The translations under genes were made by a program, and so were the position numbers. A stretch of 64,000 bases of DNA, taken from assembly GCA_038226665.1 (NCBI GenBank), contig JBBRQI010000002.1, forward strand, positions 62,001 to 126,000, written 5' to 3'. Of the stretch, positions 27,673-37,000 are shown in pieces. The notes beneath the pieces are model-generated. The model worked only from the letters and a program-made list of their open reading frames with translations, ran no database searches and had not been told where the DNA came from. This stretch comes from SZAS-103 sp038226665 (GTDB lineage: Bacteria; Pseudomonadota; Gammaproteobacteria; Xanthomonadales; Xanthomonadaceae). Positions within the stretch are counted from its first letter, which is position 1. Each line of letters opens with the position of its first letter.

Positions 27673-27990
27673 ATGAACGTGATGGAACGCATCAGGAACG
27701 AGGTCGAATCGCACGCGATCGTGCTGTACATGAAGGGCACGCCGCAACAACCGATGTGCGGATTTTCCAGCCGCACCGTGCAGGCGCTGAAGGAATGCGA
27801 CGCGCAATACCATGCGGTCAACGTGCTCGAAAACCCGGAGATCCGCGCGAGCTTGCCGCGCTATTCGGACTGGCCGACGTTCCCGCAGTTGTTCATCAAC
27901 GGCGAATTGATCGGCGGTTGCGATATCGCGCTCGAGTTGCACGCGAGCGGCGAACTCAAGCGCATGGCCGCCGAGGCACAGCGCACGTGA
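27673..27990 (+). CDS. grxD: Monothiol glutaredoxin, Grx4 family
   Basis: The 105-residue protein starts at MNVMERIRNEVE, with AAGGAG at about 27659. The CGFS active site lies in TPQQPMCGFSSRTVQAL, and glutathione-binding features WPTFPQLFINGELIGGCDI follow. Such proteins bind and deliver 2Fe-2S clusters with glutathione and BolA partners. Its stop overlaps the GTG start of the next gene. Divergent sodB upstream gives an iron and oxidative-stress context. Confidence 0.96.
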   Translation: MNVMERIRNEVESHAIVLYMKGTPQQPMCGFSSRTVQALKECDAQYHAVNVLENPEIRASLPRYSDWPTFPQLFINGELIGGCDIALELHASGELKRMAAEAQRT

Positions 27991-28808
27991 ATGCTGCGTC
28001 GGACACTGAGGCGGCGGCATTGCGGATCGTCGGCGCGCTAGGTGACGCCGACGCGCTCAATGGTGCCGACGCGCTTGGTGAGCGTGTCATCCTGGTCACT
28101 GGCGCTAACGGCGCGCTCGGCGACGCGGCCGCGCGTGCTTGCGCGGCGGCGGGCGCGACGGTCGTCTTGCTGGGTCGGCGCGTGCCGAAACTGCAGCGGT
28201 TGCACGATGCGCTCGCCGCGATTGGCCTGCAGCCAGCGATGTATCCGCTCGACCTGCTGGGTGCGACGCCGGCCGACTACGCCGAAATGGCGATGCGCAT
28301 CGGCGACGAGTTTGGACGTCTCGATGGCGTGCTGCATGCAGCCGCCGAATTCCAGGGGCTGACGCCGCTGCAGAACACCGATCCATCCGAGTTCGTCAAT
28401 GCGCTGCACGTCAATGTTGGCGCGCCATTCCTGTTGACGCAGGCGTGCCTGCCGATGTTGCGGCGCGCGTCCGATAGCGCGGTCGTGTTCGTGATGGACG
28501 ATCCACAGCGCGTCGGTCGTGCTTACTGGGGCGGGTACGGTGTCGCGAAATTCGCGTTGCAGGGACTGCTGCGCGTGCTCGCCGACGAACTCGAGAATTC
28601 ATCGGTGCGCGTCGCCGCGTTGCAACCCGGGCCGATGCAGACGCCGCTGCGCACCAAGGCCTTCATGACCGAAGCGCCGGGCACCTGGCCGCAGGCGAGC
28701 GCGTATGCCGATGCGTGCGTGCACCTGTTGTCGGCCGCCGGCAACGCGCACCGCGGAACGGTGTGGACTCCCGATATCGCATCGCCCGCAATGAGTCGGC
28801 CACGATGA
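27987..28808 (+). CDS. Short-chain dehydrogenase/reductase (YciK-like)
   Basis: The GTG at 27987 overlaps the grxD stop (GTGA); no in-frame ATG suits. The 273-residue protein has the Rossmann motif VTGANGALGDAAARA, an NNAG-like region replaced by LHAAAEF, and YWGGYGVAKFAL with the catalytic Y-x3-K (YGVAK). The Ser of the triad is not obvious. After the K helix, RVAALQPGPMQTPLRTKAF fits YciK-type SDRs. The 20 residues before the core are unusual for the family. Substrate unknown. It overlaps marC by 4 bases. Confidence 0.88.
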   Translation: MNAASDTEAAALRIVGALGDADALNGADALGERVILVTGANGALGDAAARACAAAGATVVLLGRRVPKLQRLHDALAAIGLQPAMYPLDLLGATPADYAEMAMRIGDEFGRLDGVLHAAAEFQGLTPLQNTDPSEFVNALHVNVGAPFLLTQACLPMLRRASDSAVVFVMDDPQRVGRAYWGGYGVAKFALQGLLRVLADELENSSVRVAALQPGPMQTPLRTKAFMTEAPGTWPQASAYADACVHLLSAAGNAHRGTVWTPDIASPAMSRPR

Positions 28809-29404
28809 GTACCTGGTCCGCAGCGTTGCTGCTCTTCCTGATCCTCGATCCGCTGGGCAATATCCCGGTGTTCCTTGGCTTGCTGCGGCCGTTGCCACCG
28901 CATCGTCGGCGCATCGTGCTCGCACGCGAACTGGTGATTGCCCTCGCGGTGTTGATGGCGTTCCTGTTCGGCGGCCAGTACGTACTCGCGGCGATGCATT
29001 TGCGCCAGGAATCCGTCAGCATCGGCGGCGGGATCGTGCTCTTTTTGATCGGCATCAAGATGATTTTCCCGAGTGCCGAAGGCATGTTCGGCGATGTGCC
29101 GGAAGGCGAGCCTTTCATCGTGCCGATGGCGATCCCGCTGATCGCCGGGCCTTCGGGGATGGCCGCGGTGATGCTGATGAGCAATTCCAATCCGCAACGC
29201 AACGCCGACTGGGGCATCGCGTTGCTGATCGCGTGGCTGGCGACCGCCGCGATCTTGTTTGCCGCGACGTATCTGTACAAGATCATGGGTACACGCGTGC
29301 TGGTCGCAGTGGAGCGCTTGATGGGCATGTTGCTGGTGACGGTGTCTGTGCAGATGTTCCTCGACGGTATCGGTGCCTACCTGCATATCGCGCCGCATGG
29401 GTGA
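28805..29404 (+). CDS. MarC family (UPF0056) membrane protein
   Basis: The 199-residue protein has six predicted helices. The N-terminal LLLFLILDPLGNIPVFLGLL and the mid-protein VPMAIPLIAGPSGMAAVMLM are the two family repeats with the DPxGNxP and PLxxGP signatures. MarC proteins are inner-membrane proteins whose function is unclear; the old link to multiple antibiotic resistance was not upheld. It starts inside the SDR stop (ATGA). Its own stop overlaps the ATG of the repeat-made frame at 29404. Confidence 0.94.
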   Translation: MSTWSAALLLFLILDPLGNIPVFLGLLRPLPPHRRRIVLARELVIALAVLMAFLFGGQYVLAAMHLRQESVSIGGGIVLFLIGIKMIFPSAEGMFGDVPEGEPFIVPMAIPLIAGPSGMAAVMLMSNSNPQRNADWGIALLIAWLATAAILFAATYLYKIMGTRVLVAVERLMGMLLVTVSVQMFLDGIGAYLHIAPHG

Positions 29405-29535
29405 TGAGCCGCGCTGACAAGCTGCCAGTGACAGCTTGTGCGGCGAAGAACGCCCGGCAGGGCCGGAAGATGAGCCGCATTAACAAGCTGCCAGTGACAG
29501 CTTGTGCGGCGAAGAACGCCCGGCAGGGCCGGAAG
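29404..29535 (+). repeat. Two tandem 66-bp units with internal hairpins
   Basis: Unit 1 (29404-29469) and unit 2 (29470-29535) differ at only a few positions (GCGCTGAC versus GCATTAAC). A third unit seems to begin with ATGTGTCGC. Each holds ACAAGCTG-CCAGTGA-CAGCTTGT (8-bp perfect stem, 7-base loop) and CCGGC-AGG-GCCGG (5-bp stem). The period is a multiple of three, so the repeat is readable as 22 residues. It lies between marC and ppnN. Confidence 0.85.
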
Positions 29536-29598
29536 ATGTGTCGCGAAGACTTCCGCGACGCGTGTTATTTTCCCCGTTTACATCCATTGCCCACGTAG
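29404..29598 (+). CDS. Putative 64-residue repeat-encoded peptide
   Basis: The ATG overlaps the marC stop (TGATG), so coupled translation is possible. The frame reads two copies of a 22-residue unit containing KLPVTACAAKNARQGRKM, then REDFRDACYFPRLHPLPT, and stops 2 bases before the ppnN ATG. The peptide is basic and has Cys in each unit. It could be a real small protein, a leader that controls ppnN, or only a by-product of a repeat element whose length is a multiple of three. I favour the last but cannot exclude the others. Confidence 0.3.
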   Translation: MSRADKLPVTACAAKNARQGRKMSRINKLPVTACAAKNARQGRKMCREDFRDACYFPRLHPLPT

Positions 29599-29600
29599 CC

Positions 29601-31034
29601 ATGAACGCAGACAGCGCGCCCGACACCAGCGTTCCATCGACTTCAACCGATGCGGCCAAGCCGATCGGCACCGTCAACGCGCTCGTATCGCCGCGCGGCG
29701 GCATGGATGTGTTGTCGCGTGCGGAAATCGCACGCCTGCGCGATGCATCGGCCGGTAGCCTCCTGCACGACCTGTTGCGCCGTTGCGCGCTGGCCGTATT
29801 GACCACCGGCAGCCACGCCGACGATGCGCGCGCGGCACTGGCGGCGTATCCGGACTTCGACATCCAGATCCGCCAGCACGATCGCGGCATCAAGCTCGAG
29901 TTGTCGAATGCGCCCGCGCAGGCGTTCGTGGATGGCGAGGTCATCCGCGGCGTTGCCGAACTGCTGTTCGCGGTGGTGCGCGACATCATCTACACCTCGA
30001 CTGAACTCGAAGGCGACGTGAAGTTCGCGACCGACACCAGCGAAGGCATCACCAGCGCGGTGTTCGAGATCCTGCGCAATGCGCACATCCTCAGGCCGCG
30101 CATCGAGCCGAACCTGGTGGTGTGCTGGGGCGGGCATTCGATCGGTCGCGATGAATACATCTACACCAAGTCGGTGGGCTACGAGCTCGGCCTGCGCGCG
30201 CTGGACATTTGCACTGGCTGCGGGCCTGGCGCGATGAAAGGCCCGATGAAGGGCGCGACGATCGCGCACGCGAAGCAGCGTCGCCAGCAAAACCGTTACA
30301 TCGGCCTGACCGAGCCTGGCATCATCGCGGCCGAGTCGCCGAATCCGATCGTCAACCACCTGGTGATCTTGCCGGATATCGAAAAGCGCCTTGAAGCCTT
30401 CGTGCGGCTCGGCCACGGCATCATCGTTTTTCCGGGCGGGGTTGGCACGGCCGAGGAAATTCTCTACCTGCTCGGCCTCTTGCTGTATCCGGGGAATGTC
30501 GAGGAGCCGTTCCCGCTGGTGCTGACAGGTCCCCGCGCTGCCGTTGCCTATTTCGAACAGATCGATCGCTTCCTGCGGCTTGCGTTGGGCGATGACGCCG
30601 GCAAGCATTACCGGATCATCGTGGACGATCCCGAGGCGGTGGCGCGGGCGATGAAGGAAGGCATCAAGCACGTGCGCCAGCGCCGGATCGGAACCCAGGA
30701 CGCGTTCTTCTTCAACTGGATGCTGCAGCTCCCGGCCGGACTCCAGCATCCGTTCGTGCCGACGCACGCGGCAATGGCCGGCCTCAACCTCCATCGCAAC
30801 CAGCCCGTGCACGAACTCGCAGCGAACCTGCGGCGCGCGTTCTCGGGCATCGTCGCGGGCAACGTGAAAGAAGAAGCCATGCAGCGGATCGAGAAAGATG
30901 GGCCGTTCGAGATCCACGGCGACCCGGACATCATGCAGGCGCTCGACGCCCTGTTGCGCTCGTTCGTGGCGCAGGGGCGGATGAAGATGTCCGGCGAGTA
31001 CAAGCCTTGCTACCGGGTGATGACCGGCGCCTGA
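29601..31034 (+). CDS. ppnN: LOG-family nucleotide 5'-monophosphate nucleosidase (PpnN/YgdH)
   Basis: The 477-residue protein starts at MNADSAPDTSVPS. The central Rossmann-like LOG domain has VVCWGGHSIGRDEY, GCGPGAMKGPMKGA and FPGGVGTAEEILYLLGL, the PGGxGTxxE signature of lysine-decarboxylase-like/LOG proteins. An N-terminal domain of about 130 residues and a C-terminal domain match long PpnN proteins rather than short plant-hormone-type LOGs. E. coli PpnN cleaves nucleoside monophosphates to base and ribose-5-phosphate and responds to (p)ppGpp. The GspH/FimT gene lies 146 bases downstream. Confidence 0.93.
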   Translation: MNADSAPDTSVPSTSTDAAKPIGTVNALVSPRGGMDVLSRAEIARLRDASAGSLLHDLLRRCALAVLTTGSHADDARAALAAYPDFDIQIRQHDRGIKLELSNAPAQAFVDGEVIRGVAELLFAVVRDIIYTSTELEGDVKFATDTSEGITSAVFEILRNAHILRPRIEPNLVVCWGGHSIGRDEYIYTKSVGYELGLRALDICTGCGPGAMKGPMKGATIAHAKQRRQQNRYIGLTEPGIIAAESPNPIVNHLVILPDIEKRLEAFVRLGHGIIVFPGGVGTAEEILYLLGLLLYPGNVEEPFPLVLTGPRAAVAYFEQIDRFLRLALGDDAGKHYRIIVDDPEAVARAMKEGIKHVRQRRIGTQDAFFFNWMLQLPAGLQHPFVPTHAAMAGLNLHRNQPVHELAANLRRAFSGIVAGNVKEEAMQRIEKDGPFEIHGDPDIMQALDALLRSFVAQGRMKMSGEYKPCYRVMTGA

Positions 31035-31121
31035 GTGCGCTGCGACGCCGTTCGGTTGCGAAACACATGACGGCCGACCCTTACGCCCGTCGGATGGGGG
31101 CGACCGGCCGTCCGTCATCGG

Positions 31122-31149
31122 TTGCGGACAAGCCGGACACGACTAGACT
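31122..31149 (+). promoter_or_regulatory. Candidate promoter of the minor-pilin operon
   Basis: TTGCGG at 31122-31127 and TAGACT at 31144-31149 with a 16-base spacer lie 31 bases before the first pilin ATG. Just upstream, 31069-31112 holds complementary arms (GACGGCCG and CGGCCGTC). The promoter is a pattern match only. Confidence 0.35.
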
Positions 31150-31180
31150 GCGCACTGGGTCTTTCCACCGGTGCGAGCAC

Positions 31181-31750
31181 ATGTCCAGGACCGAAGCAGG
31201 TTTCACACTTGTCGAGCTCATGATCACGGTTGCCGTGGTCGCGATCCTGGCGGCGATCGCATTCCCGAGCTTCCAGGCCACCATCCGTTCGAACCGCATC
31301 GCCACCCGCACCAATGAGTTCATGGCTTCGGTGGCCCTCGCGCGCGCGGAGGCGGTCAAGAACAATATTGGTGCCGGGATGTGCGCAAGCGCCAATGGTG
31401 CCACCTGCGACACCGTCAATACCGGCTTGGAATGGAATGACGGCTGGATCGTGTTCGACGACGTCAACGGCAACAAGCAATTCGACGCAGGCGACCGGGT
31501 GGTCCGGGTAACCCCCGCCAGCAAGGGCTTGCTGCTGGAATCCATGATCAACCTCAACCCTGTGGACACGTTGATGTTCAACGCGCGCGGTATCTTCGTA
31601 TACGGCGGCGGCGGCGCGGCGCCGGCCACCGTGCCATTCGATTTGATGCCGTACCCATTGAGCGATTGTCCGAGCGGGTATCAGGGGCTGCGTAATTTCA
31701 ATCTGAATATCTCCGGCCAGCTCAGTGTCACAAAGGCGGTTTGCCCATGA
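31181..31750 (+). CDS. fimT: GspH/FimT family pseudopilin
   Basis: The 189-residue protein starts at MSRTEAG, giving a 7-residue leader cut before FTLVELMITVAVVAILAAIA, with the Glu at +5 of a type IV prepilin. A GspH-type domain follows with cysteine pairs (MCASANGATCDT) and NDGWIVFDDVNGNKQFDAGDRVV. It is processed by PilD and acts as a minor pilin of the assembly-priming tip complex. The stop overlaps pilV (ATGA). The long upstream part of the frame (from 31007) has no pilin features and was excluded. Confidence 0.92.
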   Translation: MSRTEAGFTLVELMITVAVVAILAAIAFPSFQATIRSNRIATRTNEFMASVALARAEAVKNNIGAGMCASANGATCDTVNTGLEWNDGWIVFDDVNGNKQFDAGDRVVRVTPASKGLLLESMINLNPVDTLMFNARGIFVYGGGGAAPATVPFDLMPYPLSDCPSGYQGLRNFNLNISGQLSVTKAVCP

Positions 31751-32241
31751 CTGCGATATCCCACCGTTCCGCACGCGCCGCGCGCGGTTTCAGCCTGATC
31801 GAAGTGCTGGTGGCTCTGGTCATCCTCAGCGTCGGCCTGCTCGGGCTCGGTTTGCTCCAGGCCACCTCGCTGAAGGCGAGCTTTGGCGCCAACCACCGCA
31901 CCGTCGCGACCAACCTGGCTTACCAGTTGCTCGACATGGTGCGCGCCAACCGTCTCTGGGCATATCGCTACGCGTATATCACCACAACCGATTTCGCAGG
32001 CATCAACCCCGCCACCTGCAATCCGCAACCGGTTGGTGGTGTAACCGGCGACCTTGTTTCCGACGACATCCAGGGCTGGGAATGCCAAGTCGTGCACAAT
32101 CTTCCAGGCGGGGAGGCGGTCGTGACGCTCAATGCCGGTGGCGTCCCCGGTGCCATCGCGGTAACGATTGACTGGACTGACGCGCGTTTCAAGACCACCG
32201 AAGGCCAAACTTCAACCTTTACTCTCGCGAGCCAGCTATGA
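31747..32241 (+). CDS. pilV: Type IV pilus minor pilin PilV
   Basis: The 164-residue protein starts at the ATG inside the fimT stop. The leader MTAISHRSARAARG is followed by FSLIEVLVALVILSVGLLGLGLLQATSLKA, the typical PilV sequence up to LGLLGLQ-like. It has Cys pairs in the globular part (TCNPQ, WECQV). It overlaps pilW by 4 bases. Minor pilins PilV-PilW-PilX with PilY1 prime pilus assembly and sit at the tip. Confidence 0.93.
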   Translation: MTAISHRSARAARGFSLIEVLVALVILSVGLLGLGLLQATSLKASFGANHRTVATNLAYQLLDMVRANRLWAYRYAYITTTDFAGINPATCNPQPVGGVTGDLVSDDIQGWECQVVHNLPGGEAVVTLNAGGVPGAIAVTIDWTDARFKTTEGQTSTFTLASQL

Positions 32242-33455
32242 GCAGCCTGCCCATGCCTCTCCAGTCAACTTGTCGCGCACCGCGCACCGCCATTCCCGCA
32301 AGCGCTGGTTTCGGGTTGGTCGAGTTGATGATCGGCCTCGTCATCGGCTCGGTGCTGTTGCTCGGGCTTGGTCAGGTGTTCTCGACCTCGCGCACCGCGT
32401 ACCAGACCTCTGAAGGCCTTGCGCGTGCGCAGGAAAACAGCCGTTTCGCGATGGACTTCCTGCAACGCGACCTGCGCATGGCGGGCCACATGGGCTGCGT
32501 CAACGACGTATCGCATTTCCAGGCAAGTCCACCCGAGTTTTTCTCGCATTTCCTGCAACACGCTGATCGCATTCCCAACCCTCCGACATGGGGCAATGCG
32601 CCCTATGGCCTGCAATTCGATACCCCGATCCAGGGATACGAAGCGAACAATTCAGCGCCCACCAACAACCTCGACATCAGCGCGAATACCGATCCGGTGC
32701 CGACGGCTGGCACGTGGTCGCCTGCTCTGCCGCCCGGTCTTGCCGGCAAGGTTGTCCCCGGCAGCGACGTGGTCATGCTGCGCATTTTCGACAGCAGTGC
32801 GATTCCGGTGACGAACATCAATCTGCTGGTGTCGCCGGTTCAGATCACGGTGCCGCCGGCGTATGCATCGCAGATCAAGGCCGGCAACCTGTTTGGGCTT
32901 GGCGACTGCATCAAGGCCAGTGTGTTCGCGGCCACGACGGGCGCCAACGTGGCCGGAACCTTCACCGTCAACGCTGGCGTCCTCCCGAACAGGTCAGATT
33001 TCGAAGGCGGCGAAGGCTACGTCGCTAAAAATCTGCTGCTTTACCCGTTGCATAGCGTTGCCTATTACATCGGTCGATCTGCGAACGGCGGACCTGCGCT
33101 GTACCGGCTGAATTACAGCAATGGCGTTGCCAACGGTGCGCCGGAAGAACTGGTCGAGGGAATCGAGAACATGCAGTTCCTTTACGGCTACGACAGCCAA
33201 CCCGGAGCGCCCGATGGCGCCATCAATTCGTACTGGACCGCCAGTACGGTGCAGGCTTCCGCGTTGGGCTGGCGGCGTGTTGACACGGTACGCGTCGGCT
33301 TCATATCGCGCAGCGTAGACCGCGCCGCAGTCGCTGCGGGCTCGGCCAAACCAAACGTGCTCGGCGTCGCCGTCACCCCGCCTGCCGGCGACGACCGCCT
33401 GCGCGAGGTTTATACCTCGACCGTCGCCTTGCGCAACCGCCTCTTCGGGAACTGA
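32238..33455 (+). CDS. pilW: Type IV pilus minor pilin PilW
   Basis: The 405-residue protein has a 24-residue leader ending in G before FGLVELMIGLVIGSVLLLGLGQVF, with Glu at +5. The large periplasmic domain contains RAQENSRFAMDFLQRDLRMAGHMGC, which is highly characteristic of PilW (N-terminal helix followed by DxRxAGxxGC). It ends with TSTVALRNR, also typical. It overlaps pilV and is followed by pilX after 4 bases. Confidence 0.94.
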   Translation: MSSLPMPLQSTCRAPRTAIPASAGFGLVELMIGLVIGSVLLLGLGQVFSTSRTAYQTSEGLARAQENSRFAMDFLQRDLRMAGHMGCVNDVSHFQASPPEFFSHFLQHADRIPNPPTWGNAPYGLQFDTPIQGYEANNSAPTNNLDISANTDPVPTAGTWSPALPPGLAGKVVPGSDVVMLRIFDSSAIPVTNINLLVSPVQITVPPAYASQIKAGNLFGLGDCIKASVFAATTGANVAGTFTVNAGVLPNRSDFEGGEGYVAKNLLLYPLHSVAYYIGRSANGGPALYRLNYSNGVANGAPEELVEGIENMQFLYGYDSQPGAPDGAINSYWTASTVQASALGWRRVDTVRVGFISRSVDRAAVAAGSAKPNVLGVAVTPPAGDDRLREVYTSTVALRNRLFGN

Positions 33456-33459
33456 AACC

Positions 33460-33954
33460 ATGACATCGCGCCAGATCGCTCCCCGTCCCGTCCCGCGCAA
33501 CCAGCGCGGCGCGGTGCTGTTCGTCTCGCTGATCATGCTCGTCGTGCTCGCCCTCATCGGCATCACCTCGATGCAGGTCACCACCTTGCAGGAGCGCATG
33601 GCAGGCAATTACTACACCCTCGGCAAGGCTTTCGAGAGAGCCGAAGGGAAGGTGCGCGAGCGCGAAAACGTGATCAACACCACGGTGGCCGCCAGCGCGC
33701 CGTACAAGGCGCTCGATGAGCGTTGCGCGGGCAAGGACATGGACAACTGGGCGATGGGCAAGGTGGCGGCGGGTGGCGCGGCCTGGTACGACGAGCGCAT
33801 CGACAACTGCATTCCCGGCACGTCCAGCAGCAAATGGAAACAACCGGTTTCCAGTGGCACCACCAATATTTACCAGATCACTGCGGTCAATTCCGATGGT
33901 CCAGCCGCGACCTCCGCGTCGCTGGTGGTGATCCAGACAGTCTTCATTCCCTGA
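33460..33954 (+). CDS. pilX: Type IV pilus assembly protein PilX
   Basis: The 164-residue protein has a basic leader (APRPVPRNQRG) and a hydrophobic helix AVLFVSLIMLVVLALIGITSMQ without the +5 Glu, as is usual in PilX. QERMAGN follows the helix, a strong family marker, and the remainder is a short globular domain with few Cys. It is cotranscribed with pilW and pilY1; 114 bases separate it from pilY1. Confidence 0.92.
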   Translation: MTSRQIAPRPVPRNQRGAVLFVSLIMLVVLALIGITSMQVTTLQERMAGNYYTLGKAFERAEGKVRERENVINTTVAASAPYKALDERCAGKDMDNWAMGKVAAGGAAWYDERIDNCIPGTSSSKWKQPVSSGTTNIYQITAVNSDGPAATSASLVVIQTVFIP

Positions 33955-34068
33955 TGCCCGACGCATTCATGACATTGCTGCATCCCGGACACCGATCCAC
34001 CCAGAACTGGTTCATCCAGAACTGATCCATTCCCCCAGATCGCCGTTTCACGACGAATCGAGAACGCC

Positions 34069-37000
34069 ATGGCTTCCATCCAGATCCGCTCCCTCCTTGC
34101 CGCGCTGGCCGTCACCTCGCTTGCGGGCTCCGTGCAGCCGGCATGGGCCAGCCTGCCGATCTCGCAGCAGCCGCTGGTCGTGCCGGGGCACATCAAACCG
34201 GCCTTCATCATGGCGCTGGACAATTCCGGCTCGATCGGCAGCGATGAAACCCTGTGCGTTACCAACCAGGGCGGCTGCGCCTTCAAGCTCAGCGGTGGCA
34301 CCGTGGCCCATCCGAATGGCTTCTTCGAGGGCGATGGCAGCATGTATGTCGAGGGATCGGGCGGAACCCATACTTATTTGCGCGCAATCCGCGGCAACAA
34401 TGGTGCAAAGAAGGGTACGGACGTGGATGCTTCTGGTTCTGAAGGGCCGCGCGTAGATAAATTCGCCCCACTACGCGACCCGGAATACAACCGCGCCTAT
34501 TTCAATCCGTCCAACTCGTACCTGCCGTGGTTGAACTTCGACGCAACCCCCTATCTGGGCAATTGCCCGGCTGGTGTCTGCGGCACCACATCCTCTAGTG
34601 GTGTGGCCATTACCAGCGCCATCGCCAACTATATCGACCAGATCACCGGCAACGCGGTCGTCACTGCAGCGCCCGAAGATCCGCGGCATCCGGCGAAGGC
34701 CACTGTGAACAGCAATGCAGGTGTCACCATCGATTTCACGACCCCGGTCTGGGTCAGCTACACCTACGCGGTGGGCGACGTGATCCCGGCCGGCAATTCG
34801 ATCGTTTACGAAAGCAGCACCGCCACGACCAACGGCGCCAATTCCGTGCTGGATTGCGACAATCTGAAAACCAAGTTGACCTCCGCCCCGTATCCGGGCG
34901 CGCCGGCCAACGGAACCCCTATCGTGCTGCAGAGCGACTACACGGTTCCAGGATCAAGCTGCAACCGCAAGATCACCACACTGTATCTACCGGCGACGGT
35001 CTACCTGTCAACCAACACGGCCGTTGCGCCCGATGCCATCCTTGGCTTCAACCTGACCAAGGTCATCACCGTCAAGGGCGTCGGTCCACTCGGTGTCGAT
35101 CTGTACAAATACGAGATCCTCCCGGGCAACTTCATCAATACAACGACCGCTTCGGCCGCGCAAAACTACGCGGCTGCGATCCAGGGCTTCGCCAATTACT
35201 GGACGCTCTACGGCGATCGTGCGCGTTCGATCGTCGCCGCAACCACGGTGGCGTTCACCGGCGTGGACTTCATGCGCGCGGGTTCGTTCGACATCAACAC
35301 CGGTGGCGCTCAGTTTGGTTGGGGCGATCTGGTCGGTTATGGCGCTGGCCACGATCCGCTGGTGACGATGTACGACTTGGGCGACTATGTATACGACAGC
35401 ACGGTCGCAAGCAATCCGACCCCTCCTGTGGGCGGTATCTGCACATCGGATGTGCACGGCGTGACCGCGCCGGCCGGCTGCGTCAAAATCTCCGGCGGCG
35501 GTGATCGCGCCAAGATATACAATCAATTCTTTGCGTTCGACAACCCGAACAACAGCACGCCGACACGCCGCTCGGTGTATCGCATCGGCCATCAATTCCA
35601 GCGCGGCCCCCTGACCTCTGGCGTCAGCGATACCTATCCGCCGATCCTGCTGAAATGCCAGATCAATGGCGGCATGCTGTTTACCGACGGTTATATCAAT
35701 GACACCAGCGGTAGCCCGCCTGCCGTGGCCAACCAGGCCGATGCGGGCCTCGGTTCGCCGTACGCCGATACGCAGCCCGGTCCCACGATGGCGGACGTCG
35801 GCGCGTACTTCTACAACACCAACCTGCGGCCGGACCTGCCCGTCGGCAAGGTCGCTACACCATCCGCTTGCCAGGTTGTGGGCCACAGCCCGCAACTGGA
35901 TTGCAATACCAACCTGCACATGAACTTCTTCGGCATCCCACTCGGTGCGCGTGGCAAGTTCTACGACGTTCCGCCGTATGTCGATTTGCTCGGCACGCCC
36001 AATATCGACGAAGCGACGAATGCTGCCTATGCCAGCCAACCTGCGTGGGCGGCCACCGGCACTACCAACTTGCAGCCGTCCGACGTGGACGACATCTGGC
36101 ATACCTCCATCAACAGCCACGGCAAGTTCATCAGTGCACAGTCGCCTGCCAGCGTGCGCGATGGCATCCGCACAGTCATCAACGCGATCAGCGATGCGAA
36201 CATCACCACCGGCGCCCTGTCAGTGATTGGCGCGCGCATCGGCGCCGGCTCGATCACCTACACGCCATCGTTCGCGACCGGCGATGCCGGTCACGACTGG
36301 ACCGGCGATGTGGAAGCGGACAGCATCAATGCCGATGGCTCGATCGGCGCGAAGCTGTGGAACGCCCAGAGCAAGCTGCAAAGCCTGTCCGCCATCCAGC
36401 GGCAAAACCGCAAGATCTTCATCGACACCAAGACCGGGCCCTTGCCGGCCGTGGATTTCACCAGCGGCAACCCGGGTGCGCTCGGCGCGACCGAAGCACT
36501 GCAACTTGGTTTCCTCGGGATTTCGCAGGTTGTGTTCCATCTCAATTACGATTCTGCAGCCAACGGCGTGGCCACCGTGCCACGTGCCATCGACTACCTG
36601 AAGGGCCTCATTGCGAACGAGGTCAGCTCGGGCGGCACGTTCCGCAATCGTTCAAGAATCCTCGGCGACATCATCAACGCCATTCCCGAGACATCGGACA
36701 AGACGGACGATTTCGGCTTTGGGGACTCCTTGTTATCCGTTAGCGACAGCAACGAAAATGCAATGGCTCTTTCCTACCCCGCATTCCTGACAGCCAAGGC
36801 CACGCGTACCCCGGCCACCGTTGTCTACCAAGGCGCCAACGACGGCATGCTGCACGCGTTCGATGGCACTGCGGGCGGCGGAAACGAGCTGTTCGCGGTC
36901 ATTCCGAACAGTGTGGCCAGCAAACTCAGCGCCTTGCTGGATCCGATTTATCCGCACGATTTCTTTGTCGATGGCGGCGATACGGTGTTCGACGCGTGCA

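Noticed and set aside
29404..29535. CRISPR-like repeat
   Set aside because: Units are directly adjacent without spacers, only two copies, and no cas gene is nearby.
29643..31118. Long minus-strand open frame (491 codons) opposite ppnN
   Set aside because: It is fully antisense to a gene with clear LOG-family motifs; His/Arg/Ala-rich composition typical of antisense frames in GC-rich DNA.
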